Assembly (NCBI GenBank): GCA_963777905.1 | Contig: CAVZSM010000019.1 | Coordinates: 62,001-126,000 of the forward strand | DNA from: Trebonia sp963777905 | GTDB lineage: Bacteria; Actinomycetota; Actinomycetes; Streptosporangiales; Streptosporangiaceae | DNA length: 64,000 bases | Direction of reading: 5' to 3' | In this document: positions 54,445-62,343 of the stretch, in pieces | Layout of the letters: each line of letters opens with the position of its first letter | How positions within the stretch are numbered: position 1 is the first letter of the stretch | The notes under the pieces: model-generated | Told to the model about the DNA's origin: nothing | Seen by the model: the letters and a program-made list of their open reading frames with translations, nothing else | Databases searched by the model: none | Program-made: the position numbers and the translations under genes

Positions 54445-55014
54445 ATGGGCTATCGCACGCCAGATCCCGGCAACCCGCGCGTCCAGTCCACCAGGGACCG
54501 GATCCTGGCCGCCGCCAGGGAACTGCTCGCCGAGACCGGGCCCGCCGGGCTGACCTACTCGCTGCTCGCCGACCGGGCCGGCGTCACGAGGCAGACCCTC
54601 TACCGGCACTGGCCCGCGAGGTCCGGCCTGCTCGTCGACCTGATCCTGGAAGGCTCGCCCGGCGGTTACCCGGAACCGGGGACCGACCCCGCCGTGGTGG
54701 CCGCCGAGTGGCTGGCCAGCGTGCGCGAGGGCCTGCGCGACCCGGCGCGGCGGGCCGCGGTGCTGGCCGTCACCGCCCAGGCCGACACCGACCCGGACAG
54801 CGCGCAGGCGCTCGCCCAGCTCATGGCGGACCGCCTCGCGGCGCTCAACGACCTGCTCAAGCCGTCAGGCATCCAGGTCAGCCCCGAGGAGTACACCCTG
54901 CTGTACGGCCCGGTGCTGGCCCGGGTCTCCTTCGAGCGCTCGGAGGTCACCGACGAGTTCATCGCGTCGGTGGTGGAGCACTGGCTCGCGGCCGCGCCGG
55001 AGGCGCCCGCGTAA
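54445..55014 (+). CDS. TetR family transcriptional regulator
   Basis: About 189 residues: QSTRDRILAAARELLAETGPAGLTYSLLADRAGVTRQTLYRHWPAR is a TetR N-terminal HTH, followed by an all-helical ligand domain. The ATG at 54445 was chosen because similarity begins there and a -10-like TATGAT sits seven bases upstream; the frame extends a further 16 codons upstream without a ribosome site. Divergent from the quinone-oxidoreductase-like gene, which it probably controls. Confidence 0.9.
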   Translation: MGYRTPDPGNPRVQSTRDRILAAARELLAETGPAGLTYSLLADRAGVTRQTLYRHWPARSGLLVDLILEGSPGGYPEPGTDPAVVAAEWLASVREGLRDPARRAAVLAVTAQADTDPDSAQALAQLMADRLAALNDLLKPSGIQVSPEEYTLLYGPVLARVSFERSEVTDEFIASVVEHWLAAAPEAPA

Positions 55015-55019
55015 CCCGG

Positions 55020-55853
55020 TTACCGCCACCAGTGGCGCTCCAGGGCGCGGTCGGTGCCGTGGGTCTGGTCGAGCGCGTCGAGCTCGGCCATATCCTCCTC
55101 GGACAGCGTGAAGTCGAAGATCTGCGCGTTCTCCTCGATCCGCTCGCGATGCGTGGACTTCGGGATGACCGGCAGGCCGTGCTGGAGGCACCAGCGCAGC
55201 AGCACCTGCGCCGGGGTCCGGCCGGCCCGGGCGGCGATCGCGGTCACCCGCTTGTTCGACAGGTGCCGGCCGGTGCCGAGCGGGCTGTAGGCCTCGGGCA
55301 CGACCTCCGCGCTCCGGCACGCGTCCATGAGCCCGCGGCGGTAATGCACGGCGCTGAACTCGATCTGGTCGACGGTCGGCGGGACACTGGACGCGGCGAG
55401 CACCTTCCCGAGGTCGTCCGCGCCGAAGTTGGAGACGCCGATCGACTTGGCCAGCCCGCGCACCCGCGCCTGCTCCATTCCCGGCCAGGCCCGCAGCGGA
55501 CCGCCCTGCGGCCAGTGCACCAGGTACAGGTCCACCTGGTCCACGCCGAGCCGTCGCAGGCTGGCCTCCGCCTCGGCGACCGGGTCCTGGCGGCCCGGGT
55601 AGAACTTGGTGGTGATGAACACCTCGTTGCGAGGCACGCCGCTCTCGCGCAGCGCCTTGCCGACGCTCGCCTCGTTGCCGTAGGCCTGGGCGGTGTCGAT
55701 GTGCCGGTACCCCAGCTCGAGCGCCCAGCGCACGGCGTTCACGCACACCGGCCCGTCCGGCACCTGCCAGACGCCGAGCCCGAGCAGGGGCAGCTGGTTG
55801 CCGTCGCGAAGCTGGACGGCCCGGCCGTCCCCGGTCAGCGCGCCAGCATTCAT
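55020..55853 (-). CDS. Aldo/keto reductase
   Basis: A 277-residue AKR: GLGVWQVPDG, the Asp-Tyr of HIDTAQAYGNEASVG, TTKFYPG (catalytic Lys), YLVHWPQGG (catalytic His) and the cofactor loop IPKSTHRERIEENAQIFDF. It belongs with prokaryotic 2,5-diketo-gluconate reductase-like enzymes and should reduce small aldehydes or ketones with NADPH. Its start overlaps the OsmC stop by four bases, suggesting a joint detoxification operon. Confidence 0.93.
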   Translation of the reverse strand: MNAGALTGDGRAVQLRDGNQLPLLGLGVWQVPDGPVCVNAVRWALELGYRHIDTAQAYGNEASVGKALRESGVPRNEVFITTKFYPGRQDPVAEAEASLRRLGVDQVDLYLVHWPQGGPLRAWPGMEQARVRGLAKSIGVSNFGADDLGKVLAASSVPPTVDQIEFSAVHYRRGLMDACRSAEVVPEAYSPLGTGRHLSNKRVTAIAARAGRTPAQVLLRWCLQHGLPVIPKSTHRERIEENAQIFDFTLSEEDMAELDALDQTHGTDRALERHWWR

Positions 55854-56272
55854 GCGAGGGACGCCTCCAGGGTGATCTCGGGGACGCTCGCCAGCGCCCG
55901 GCTCACCGGGCAGTTCACCTTGGCCCCCTCGGCCTCCTTGACGAACGTGGCCTCGTCGATGCCGGGCACCCGGCCCCTCGTGACCAGCTCGATCTTGGTG
56001 ATGGTGGGCGCTCCGTCGACAAGCCGCAAGGTCACCGTGGCGTTGGTCTGGACCGACTCCACGGGCGTGCCGGCCCGCTCCAGCGCGGCCGACAGCGCCA
56101 TCGAGAAGCAGGCCGCGTGGGCGGCGGCGATCAGCTGCTCAGGGTTCGAGCCGGGACCGTCTTCGAAACGGGACTTGAAGGTGTACCCCCCGCCGATCGT
56201 GTCTCCCGCGGTGAAGGTACCGGTGCCCGTCTGCAGGCCACCCTTCCATTCGGCAGTTCCCTTTGCCGGCAT
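55850..56272 (-). CDS. OsmC family peroxiredoxin
   Basis: A 140-residue OsmC-fold protein: GTAEWKGGLQTGTG, GSNPEQLIAAAHAACFSMAL with the first redox Cys and AKVNCPVSRAL with the second. Members reduce organic hydroperoxides. GGAGGA lies before the ATG. First gene of the OsmC / aldo-keto reductase pair. Confidence 0.94.
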   Translation of the reverse strand: MPAKGTAEWKGGLQTGTGTFTAGDTIGGGYTFKSRFEDGPGSNPEQLIAAAHAACFSMALSAALERAGTPVESVQTNATVTLRLVDGAPTITKIELVTRGRVPGIDEATFVKEAEGAKVNCPVSRALASVPEITLEASLA

Positions 56273-56415
56273 GATGTCCTCCGTCCTAGGCCACGCTCCA
56301 TAGCGTTCCTGTGCCGAGACTATCGATACGGGAACGGTCAGCTTCCCGGCCCTGGCTTCTTACGTCACCTGTGGAAGACTTAGCCGCACAATTATCGCGG
56401 GCGAAGGATTGCGCC

Positions 56416-58293
56416 GTGCCAGGCATGAACTCGGGGCTGAACCCCGCTGATCCCACGATCGTCGCCGCCTTCCGGTCGGCGCTGGTGCATCAGTGGGTCA
56501 TCGTCGCGCTCATCTTCGTGCTGCTCCTGGTGGCGTGGGGCGCAACGCGAGCCTGGGCCGGCGGACACGGCGCGACGGCGGCCGGCTCGCCCGCCCCGTG
56601 GCACGAGCCGCGCGCGCGGCGCCTGCTGCGAGTCGGCTTCGGGATCTTGTGGGTGTTCGACGGGATCTTGCAGGCGCAGCCGCAGATGGCGGGCGGCCTG
56701 CCGCAGGAGGTCATCAAGCCGGCCGCGGCGACCTCGCCGGCCTGGGTGCAGCACCTGGTGAACTGGGGCGGCTCCATCTGGACCTATCACCCGATCCAGG
56801 CCGGCGCGGCGACCGTCTGGATCCAGGTCGGCATCGGCATGTGGCTGATCTTCGCGCCGCGCGGCTGGGCGTCCCGGCTCGCCGGGCTGGCCAGCGTGGC
56901 GTGGGGGCTTGTCGTCTGGGCGTTCGGCGAGGCGTTCGGCGGGATCTTCGCGCCGGGGCTGACCGTGCTGTTCGGCGCGCCGGGAGCCGTGCTCATCTAC
57001 GCGGTCGCGGGCGCCTTGATAGCGCTGCCCGAGCGCGCCTGGGAGTCACCGCGGACCGGACGGCTGACGCTCGGCGGGACGGGCGTATTCCTCCTCGGCA
57101 TGGCGCTGCTCCAGGCCTGGCCGGGGCGCGGCTTCTGGCAGGGGACAGCGCACGGGCAGGCGAGCGGGCTGGCCGACATGGTCCAGTCGATGGCGGCCAC
57201 GTCGCAGCCTCGCGTGCTGGCCTCGCTCGTCTCGGCGTTCGGGAACTTCACCGCCGCGCACGGGTTCGCGGTGAACCTGGTCGCGGTCATCGCGCTCGCC
57301 GCGATCGGCGCGGCGTTCTGCGTGAGCGCGCTGCGCGGCGACGCGCGGCTGGCGCGGATCGCGGTGCTCGCCGCCGCCGTCTTCTGCCTGGCCGACTGGG
57401 TGCTGATCGAGGACTTCGGCTTCTTCGGCGGCGTCGGCACCGACCCGAACAGCATGATCCCGCTGATCCTGCTGTTCACCGCCGGCTACCTGGCGATGTC
57501 CCCCGCGCCACAGCCCGAGCCGGCCGCGGCAGCCACGGCCGGGGACGCCGGGCCAGCGACGGACGCCCAGCCCGACGCTCCCGCAAAGCCGCCGTCACGG
57601 CTCCCGGCGTGGCTGACGACCGCGGGTCTGCGTTTCGCGGGGCTCAGCGGCTGGTCCATCGCCGCCCTCGGCGCGATCGGCGTGATCGTGGTCGGCGCGG
57701 CGCCGATGGCGTTCGCCTCGGCGAACCGCAACGCGGACCCGATCATCGCCCAGGCTCTCGCCGGCGCCTCAGGCCCGATGAACGAGCCCGCGCCCGGCTT
57801 CACGCTCACCAGCCAGGACGGCCATCAGGTGTCGCTGTCCAGCCTGCGCGGCAAGGTCGTGCTGCTGACGTTCCTCGACCCGGTGTGCACGACCGACTGC
57901 CCGATCATCGCCCAGGAGCTGCGCGCGGCGGACGCGATGCTCGGCGCGAAGGCAGGCGGCACCGAGCTTGTCGCGGTCGTCGCCAACCCGACCTACACCT
58001 CTACCGCCTTCACCGCCGCGTTCACCCGGCAGGAGGGCCTCAGCCAGGTGCCCAACTGGCTGTACCTGACCGGCCCGCTCAGCCAGCTCGTACCGGTCTG
58101 GCGCCAGTACGGGATCGAGGTGCAGAACCTGCCGGCCGGCGCGATGTCGGCGCACAACGACCTCGCCTTCGTGATCAGCGCCACCGGCCGCCTCCGGCAG
58201 GAGATCAGCGACGACCCGGGCCCCGGCACCGCGGCCACCCAGTCCTCGTTCGCCGGCCTGCTCGCCAGCTCGGTGCTTCAGGTCATGGGCTGA
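56416..58293 (+). CDS. Multi-pass membrane protein fused to an SCO1/thioredoxin-like domain
   Basis: About 625 residues. An N-terminal helix (residues ~20-40) and some eight further helices make up residues 1-450, including FGILWVFDGILQAQPQM. After a last helix (IAALGAIGVIVVGAAPMAF) comes an external domain of the SCO1/SenC type: PAPGFTLTSQDGHQVSLSSLRGKVVLLTFLDP, Cys491 and Cys495 in VCTTDCP and a possible copper ligand His580 in SAHNDLAF. SCO proteins deliver copper to cytochrome oxidase or act as thiol reductases. The GTG at 56416 has GAAGGA seven bases upstream; ATG 56425 is an alternative. Confidence 0.8.
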   Translation: MPGMNSGLNPADPTIVAAFRSALVHQWVIVALIFVLLLVAWGATRAWAGGHGATAAGSPAPWHEPRARRLLRVGFGILWVFDGILQAQPQMAGGLPQEVIKPAAATSPAWVQHLVNWGGSIWTYHPIQAGAATVWIQVGIGMWLIFAPRGWASRLAGLASVAWGLVVWAFGEAFGGIFAPGLTVLFGAPGAVLIYAVAGALIALPERAWESPRTGRLTLGGTGVFLLGMALLQAWPGRGFWQGTAHGQASGLADMVQSMAATSQPRVLASLVSAFGNFTAAHGFAVNLVAVIALAAIGAAFCVSALRGDARLARIAVLAAAVFCLADWVLIEDFGFFGGVGTDPNSMIPLILLFTAGYLAMSPAPQPEPAAAATAGDAGPATDAQPDAPAKPPSRLPAWLTTAGLRFAGLSGWSIAALGAIGVIVVGAAPMAFASANRNADPIIAQALAGASGPMNEPAPGFTLTSQDGHQVSLSSLRGKVVLLTFLDPVCTTDCPIIAQELRAADAMLGAKAGGTELVAVVANPTYTSTAFTAAFTRQEGLSQVPNWLYLTGPLSQLVPVWRQYGIEVQNLPAGAMSAHNDLAFVISATGRLRQEISDDPGPGTAATQSSFAGLLASSVLQVMG

Positions 58294-59564
58294 TGGCCGC
58301 ACGATCGCGGGCGGCCCGGCACCGCGCATGGGCGGCGGCCGCGGCCGCCGTCGGCGCCTGCGTGGTCGCCGGCTGCGCGTCGGCCCGCGCCCCGGCCCCC
58401 GCCCCCGCGCCGCCGGCGGCGACCGCCCCGCTGGCCACCTCCCTCGCCCAGGCCGGCGGCCGGGCCTGGGCGATCGTGGCGATGGGCGGCTCGGCGGCGG
58501 ACGACAACAGCTTCTGGGAAGTGTTCACCCGCCCGCTCGGCAGCACCCAGTGGGCCCTGGTCACCCCGCCGGGGGTGGCCGACAACGGCGGCCTCGTCGC
58601 GGCGCTCCCGCCGGCCGCGCAGGGCCTGGACGTCGCCGTCCGGCCCAGCCAGGACCTGACGTTCTCCCCGCTCGCGCTCACCGGTAACGGCGGCAAGACC
58701 TGGGACACCGGGCTGGTCGACGCGTCCGTCGCCGCGGTCCCCGACGCGCTGGCCCTGGGCGGCGGGCGGATGCTCGTCCTGCTCGGCGACGGCGCCATCG
58801 ACCAGGCGGCGACCTCGGGCGCGGGCATCCCCGGCGAAGGCGTCTCGGGCGCCGCCCCGCCGTCCGCGTCCGCCGCCGCCTGGACGCGGCTCGCCGCGCC
58901 TGGCGCCATCGCCGGGTCCGCGGCAGGCCGCGACTGTCACGTCACCGCGGTGACCGCCGTGTCGCTCACCGCCGCGGGCACGCCGCTCGTCGGGGCCTCC
59001 TGCGCGCGTCCGGGTATCGCCGGGATCTTCGCGCCCGCGGGGAGCGGCTGGCGGGCCGCCGGGCCGGCGCTCACCGGCCGGCTCGCCGGGGAGCCGGTCA
59101 GGGTCCTCAGGCTCACCGCCGACGGCGGCGCCGGGACCATGGCGCTCTTGCAGTCCGGCACCGCCGACGGCGATCGCGGTCCGGCCAGCCTGCTCGCCGC
59201 CTGGACCGCCGACGGCACCCACTGGACCGTGTCGCCGCCGCTTCCGGTGCACGGCGCCCAGGTCCTGTCGTCCGGCGCCGGCCCGGGCGCGACGGCGGCG
59301 TGGGTGCTGCTGGCCGGCGGCCGCGCGGCGACCATCGCCGGACCCGGCGCCCCCGGCGCTCCGGGCGCCACGGGCACCGCCTGGCGGTCGCTGCCCGCGC
59401 CGCCGCACGGCACCGCCGTGCTGGCGCCAGGGCCGGGAGGCGCGCTCGACGCGCTGGCCGTGTCCGGCGGCAGCGCGCTCACCGTCTTCCGGCTGACCCC
59501 GGCCGGCGCGTGGCAGCAGACCCAGGTGATCAGCGTGCCGGTCCAGCTCGGCTCGTCGAGCTGA
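58293..59564 (+). CDS. Putative lipoprotein, function unknown
   Basis: A 423-residue protein with a signal peptide and lipobox VVAGC, an Ala/Pro-rich linker and then repeated beta-rich stretches with WTADGTHWTV- and TGNGGKTWDT-like turns, reminiscent of a beta-propeller (BNR-like). No catalytic motif recognised. Its ATG overlaps the stop of the SCO1-fusion gene (TGATG), so the two are coupled and probably work together at the outer face of the membrane. Confidence 0.75.
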   Translation: MAARSRAARHRAWAAAAAAVGACVVAGCASARAPAPAPAPPAATAPLATSLAQAGGRAWAIVAMGGSAADDNSFWEVFTRPLGSTQWALVTPPGVADNGGLVAALPPAAQGLDVAVRPSQDLTFSPLALTGNGGKTWDTGLVDASVAAVPDALALGGGRMLVLLGDGAIDQAATSGAGIPGEGVSGAAPPSASAAAWTRLAAPGAIAGSAAGRDCHVTAVTAVSLTAAGTPLVGASCARPGIAGIFAPAGSGWRAAGPALTGRLAGEPVRVLRLTADGGAGTMALLQSGTADGDRGPASLLAAWTADGTHWTVSPPLPVHGAQVLSSGAGPGATAAWVLLAGGRAATIAGPGAPGAPGATGTAWRSLPAPPHGTAVLAPGPGGALDALAVSGGSALTVFRLTPAGAWQQTQVISVPVQLGSSS

Positions 59565-59688
59565 CCGGACAGGGAAAGAAGCGATGGTCGTAACCTGAAG
59601 TTGCTGGTGCCGGACCCGGCCGGCTCATACCGTGGAGTAGCTGATTATTCGCGCAAGCCTGGCGCGGGACAGGAGCTGGAGGGTCGGG

Positions 59689-60948
59689 ATGCGGGAATGG
59701 GGGCAGGGCCTGCCGGCGAGGCTGCGCGGCGCGCTCCGGTGGGCGCGGTCGTCGCGGTGGGACCTCATCTGGGTGGCGTTCGTCGTGGCGAACCTGACCG
59801 TGATGAAGCTCGTCCCGCAGTGGGGGACGGTGCCGTTCCTGGCCATCTGGGTGAGCCTGACGGTGATCTACGGCTTCCGGCTGTGGCGGCTGCAGCCCGC
59901 CATCCTGACGCTGACCGTGGTGACGCTCGCGACCGGGGCGATCATCGGGGTCGAGGTCATCAACGGTCAGCAGGACGCGGACTACCTGGCCGAGGTCCCG
60001 CTGATCGCGCTGATGTTCCTGGTCATGGTCTGGCACGGCAGGCGGCGGGTGTCGGCGGTCGAGGGGCGGCTCGCGGCGATGGAAGAGGTGCAGCGGGTTT
60101 CCCAGGAGAACCTGCGACTGCTGGAACAGCAGCGGCTGTTCCTGCTGGACGCCGCCCACGAGCTGGGGACGCCGATCACGGTGGCGCTGGGCCACGCTGA
60201 GCTGATCGAGCAGGCCGTCACCGACCAGCTGGTCGCCGAAGACGCCCGGGTGATCGTGGGCGAGCTCGGCCGGATGCGGCGGCTGGCGGCCCGGCTGCTG
60301 CTGCTGACGTCGGCGGGCACCCCTGGCTTCCTCCACCTGGCGCCGGTGGCGGTCGACACGGTGGTGATGGAAGCGCTCAGCAGGTGGGGCTACACGCCGC
60401 GCCGCTGGCGGCTGGGGGAAGTGGCCGAGGCGACCATCCTCGGCGATCACGACCGGCTCGCGGTGGCCATGGACGCCCTGGTGGAGAACGCCGTCGCGCA
60501 CACGGAGGCCGACGACCTCATTGAGCTCAGCGCGTGGGTCGAGGGCGGCCAGGCGGTGCTCGCCGTGACCGACTCCGGCTGCGGCATCCCCGAAGAGGAC
60601 CTGGCCAGGATCTTCAGCCGGTTCTCGCGCGCGACCCCCTACCGCAGCCGCGAGAGCGGCGGTTTCGGGCTGGGCCTGCCGGTCGTGGCGGCGATCGCCG
60701 AGGCGCACCACGGCTCGGTCCGGGTCACCAGCGGCGTCGGCCGCGGCTCGACGTTCGAGTTGGTGGTGCCCACGACCGGGGAGACTGCGAACGGCTCGGA
60801 GCCATCAACGGTCCGTTCGGGAAAAAGCTCTTTATCCAGAACGTACGGTTGCGACTCCCGAGCCTCCGCTACTCGACGACGGGCACCGGCATCACTACGA
60901 CGGGCGTCGTGGTGGGCTGGGCGGTGCCGCCCGCCGGCTCGACGGTGA
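59689..60948 (+). CDS. Sensor histidine kinase without adjacent response regulator
   Basis: A 419-residue kinase: four N-terminal helices (about residues 25-115), a linker, H-box FLLDAAHELGTPITVALGHAEL, N-box ALVENAVAHTEADD, G-boxes DSGCGIPEEDL and GGFGLGLPVVAAIAEAHHG. GGAGGG precedes the ATG. After the last kinase strand (STFELVVPTTGE, ~366) about 50 Arg/Ser-rich residues follow that overlap the converging anti-sigma gene by 80 bases and look non-functional; a lost stop codon is possible. No response regulator is in the window. Confidence 0.88.
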   Translation: MREWGQGLPARLRGALRWARSSRWDLIWVAFVVANLTVMKLVPQWGTVPFLAIWVSLTVIYGFRLWRLQPAILTLTVVTLATGAIIGVEVINGQQDADYLAEVPLIALMFLVMVWHGRRRVSAVEGRLAAMEEVQRVSQENLRLLEQQRLFLLDAAHELGTPITVALGHAELIEQAVTDQLVAEDARVIVGELGRMRRLAARLLLLTSAGTPGFLHLAPVAVDTVVMEALSRWGYTPRRWRLGEVAEATILGDHDRLAVAMDALVENAVAHTEADDLIELSAWVEGGQAVLAVTDSGCGIPEEDLARIFSRFSRATPYRSRESGGFGLGLPVVAAIAEAHHGSVRVTSGVGRGSTFELVVPTTGETANGSEPSTVRSGKSSLSRTYGCDSRASATRRRAPASLRRASWWAGRCRPPARR

Positions 60949-61642
60949 CGCCAAGGCGGTCGCCCGGCTCCACCTCCACGGCCAGTACGGGCGAGGTCGA
61001 GCCCGCGTGGCTGGCGGGAAGCTGGCCGGCCGACCGGGCACCGGCGGGACTCATCACCCAGAGCTGGTAGATCCGGCTGCCCGCCGGGGCGGGCAGCCCG
61101 GCGGCAGTGACGACCGCCTCGTGCTGCCGGACGGACAGCACCGCGGTGACGCTGCCGCCCACGGTGGCGGGCATCGTCTCGATGCGCGCGTCGGGTGCGG
61201 CGAGCACCGCGGCGATCGCGTGGTTGGCCGACTGGGACTGCCGCAGCTCTTGCCGGGTGGTGACCTGCGTGACCAGCAGGAAAACCAGGGCGGCCGCGAG
61301 GGCGAGGATTGCCGCGATGCCCGCCTGGGACGGCCTGATAAGCCGCGAGCGGGCCGCCCGGTCGCCGCGCTGGCCGCCCAGGGCAAGCGGGACGCGGCCG
61401 GGCGGCGGGAGCTGCCTGGTGAGCGGCGCCGCCGCGAGCACCCGCGCGCGCATCTCCCTTGGCGATTCGATGGCGGTGGCCATCGCCAGCCGCGCGGCGG
61501 TTTCCCGCAGTCCCCTTACCTCGTCGGCGCACGGTGCGCACTGGGCCAGGTGCTTCCTGAACGCGGCACGCTCGGCGCCAGGCAGGGCGTCGAGGGCGTA
61601 GCTGCCCGTCAGCAGGTGCATCTCATGGCGCTGGGCGCTCAC
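60869..61642 (-). CDS. Anti-sigma factor (RskA-like, zinc-binding)
   Basis: A 257-residue membrane protein: an N-terminal zinc anti-sigma domain with FRKHLAQCAPCADEV (HxxxCxxC), one transmembrane helix AGIAAILALAAALVFLLVTQV and an extracytoplasmic RskA domain (SRIYQLWVMSPAGARSAG). It would hold the ECF sigma factor inactive until a signal leads to its proteolysis. The GTG overlaps the sigma stop (GTGA), the usual coupled pair. Confidence 0.93.
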   Translation of the reverse strand: MSAQRHEMHLLTGSYALDALPGAERAAFRKHLAQCAPCADEVRGLRETAARLAMATAIESPREMRARVLAAAPLTRQLPPPGRVPLALGGQRGDRAARSRLIRPSQAGIAAILALAAALVFLLVTQVTTRQELRQSQSANHAIAAVLAAPDARIETMPATVGGSVTAVLSVRQHEAVVTAAGLPAPAGSRIYQLWVMSPAGARSAGQLPASHAGSTSPVLAVEVEPGDRLGVTVEPAGGTAQPTTTPVVVMPVPVVE

Positions 61643-62235
61643 CTGGTCACCTCCATGCAGTCGCGCATCCTGATCAGGCCGTCCCGGATGCGGGTCTTGA
61701 CCGTTCCCAGTGCCACCCCGAGCAGTTCGGCGACCTGGGGGTAGGTGCAGCCGCCGTAGTAGGCGAGCTTGATGGACTCCGCCTGCAGCGGGGTGAGCGT
61801 GCCGAGGCAGCGGCGCACGCGCTGCCTGTCTAGTGAGGCCTCGACCAGCTCCGCGACATCATCGCCGCTGACCGGGCCGGGGAGCACCTTCTGCTCGCGC
61901 CTCGCGGACGCGGTCTCCGAACGGACCCGGTCCACCGCGCGGCGGTGCGCGATCGTCATCACCCAGGCTGCCGCGCTGCCCCTGGCGGGGTCGAAGCGGG
62001 ACGCGGCGCGCCACACCTCCAGCAGGACTTCCTGCGCGATCTCCTCGGATTGGGCAGGATCCCTGAGCACCTTGCGGACCAGCCCGTACACCGGGCCGGC
62101 GAGCTGGTCGTAGACCGCCTCGAATGCCGCGTGATCCCCTCGGGCCACCCGGATCAGCAGGCTCTCGAGGTCCTGACCGCTTTCCTCCGCCCGGCCAGGA
62201 CCCGGCTGCCGCGGGGTCGTCGATGGGGTGTTCAT
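61639..62235 (-). CDS. sigK: ECF RNA polymerase sigma factor, SigK-like
   Basis: A 198-residue ECF sigma: region 2 SEEIAQEVLLEVWRAASRFDPARGSAAAWVMTIAHRRAVDRVR and region 4 LTPLQAESIKLAYYGGCTYPQVAELLGVALGTVKTRIRDGL. Pairing with an RskA-type anti-sigma supports the SigK group. The ATG at 62235 has no ribosome site; it lies exactly seven bases after a CGAATA box with CCAATC 17 bases further upstream, so it seems leaderless and autoregulated. The same box arrangement faces the divergent gene. Confidence 0.92.
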   Translation of the reverse strand: MNTPSTTPRQPGPGRAEESGQDLESLLIRVARGDHAAFEAVYDQLAGPVYGLVRKVLRDPAQSEEIAQEVLLEVWRAASRFDPARGSAAAWVMTIAHRRAVDRVRSETASARREQKVLPGPVSGDDVAELVEASLDRQRVRRCLGTLTPLQAESIKLAYYGGCTYPQVAELLGVALGTVKTRIRDGLIRMRDCMEVTR

Positions 62236-62242
62236 GCCAACG

Positions 62243-62271
62243 TATTCGAAGCGGCCCATCGGCCAGATTGG
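62243..62271 (-). promoter_or_regulatory. SigK-like promoter for the sigma/anti-sigma pair
   Basis: On the minus strand CCAATC (62266-62271), 17 bases, CGAATA (62243-62248), then seven bases to the sigma ATG. This resembles the SigK boxes (CCATCC / CCGAAT) as I recall them and implies positive autoregulation with a leaderless mRNA. Confidence 0.65.
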
Positions 62272-62307
62272 GTGTGACAGGTCACAGTGACCGGATGCGA
62301 CGACGCG

Positions 62308-62336
62308 CCAATCTGCGATCATCGCCGCCGCGAATC
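62308..62336 (+). promoter_or_regulatory. SigK-like promoter for the molybdopterin oxidoreductase
   Basis: CCAATC (62308-62313), 17 bases, CGAATC (62331-62336), then seven bases to the GTG at 62344. Spacing and boxes match the divergent promoter at 62243-62271. Confidence 0.65.
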
Positions 62337-62343
62337 GCTGACC

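Noticed and set aside
60788..60819. CGAACGG/CCGTTCG hairpin as terminator for the histidine kinase
   Set aside because: It lies inside the apparent kinase frame with short arms and a long loop; too weak to list as a feature.
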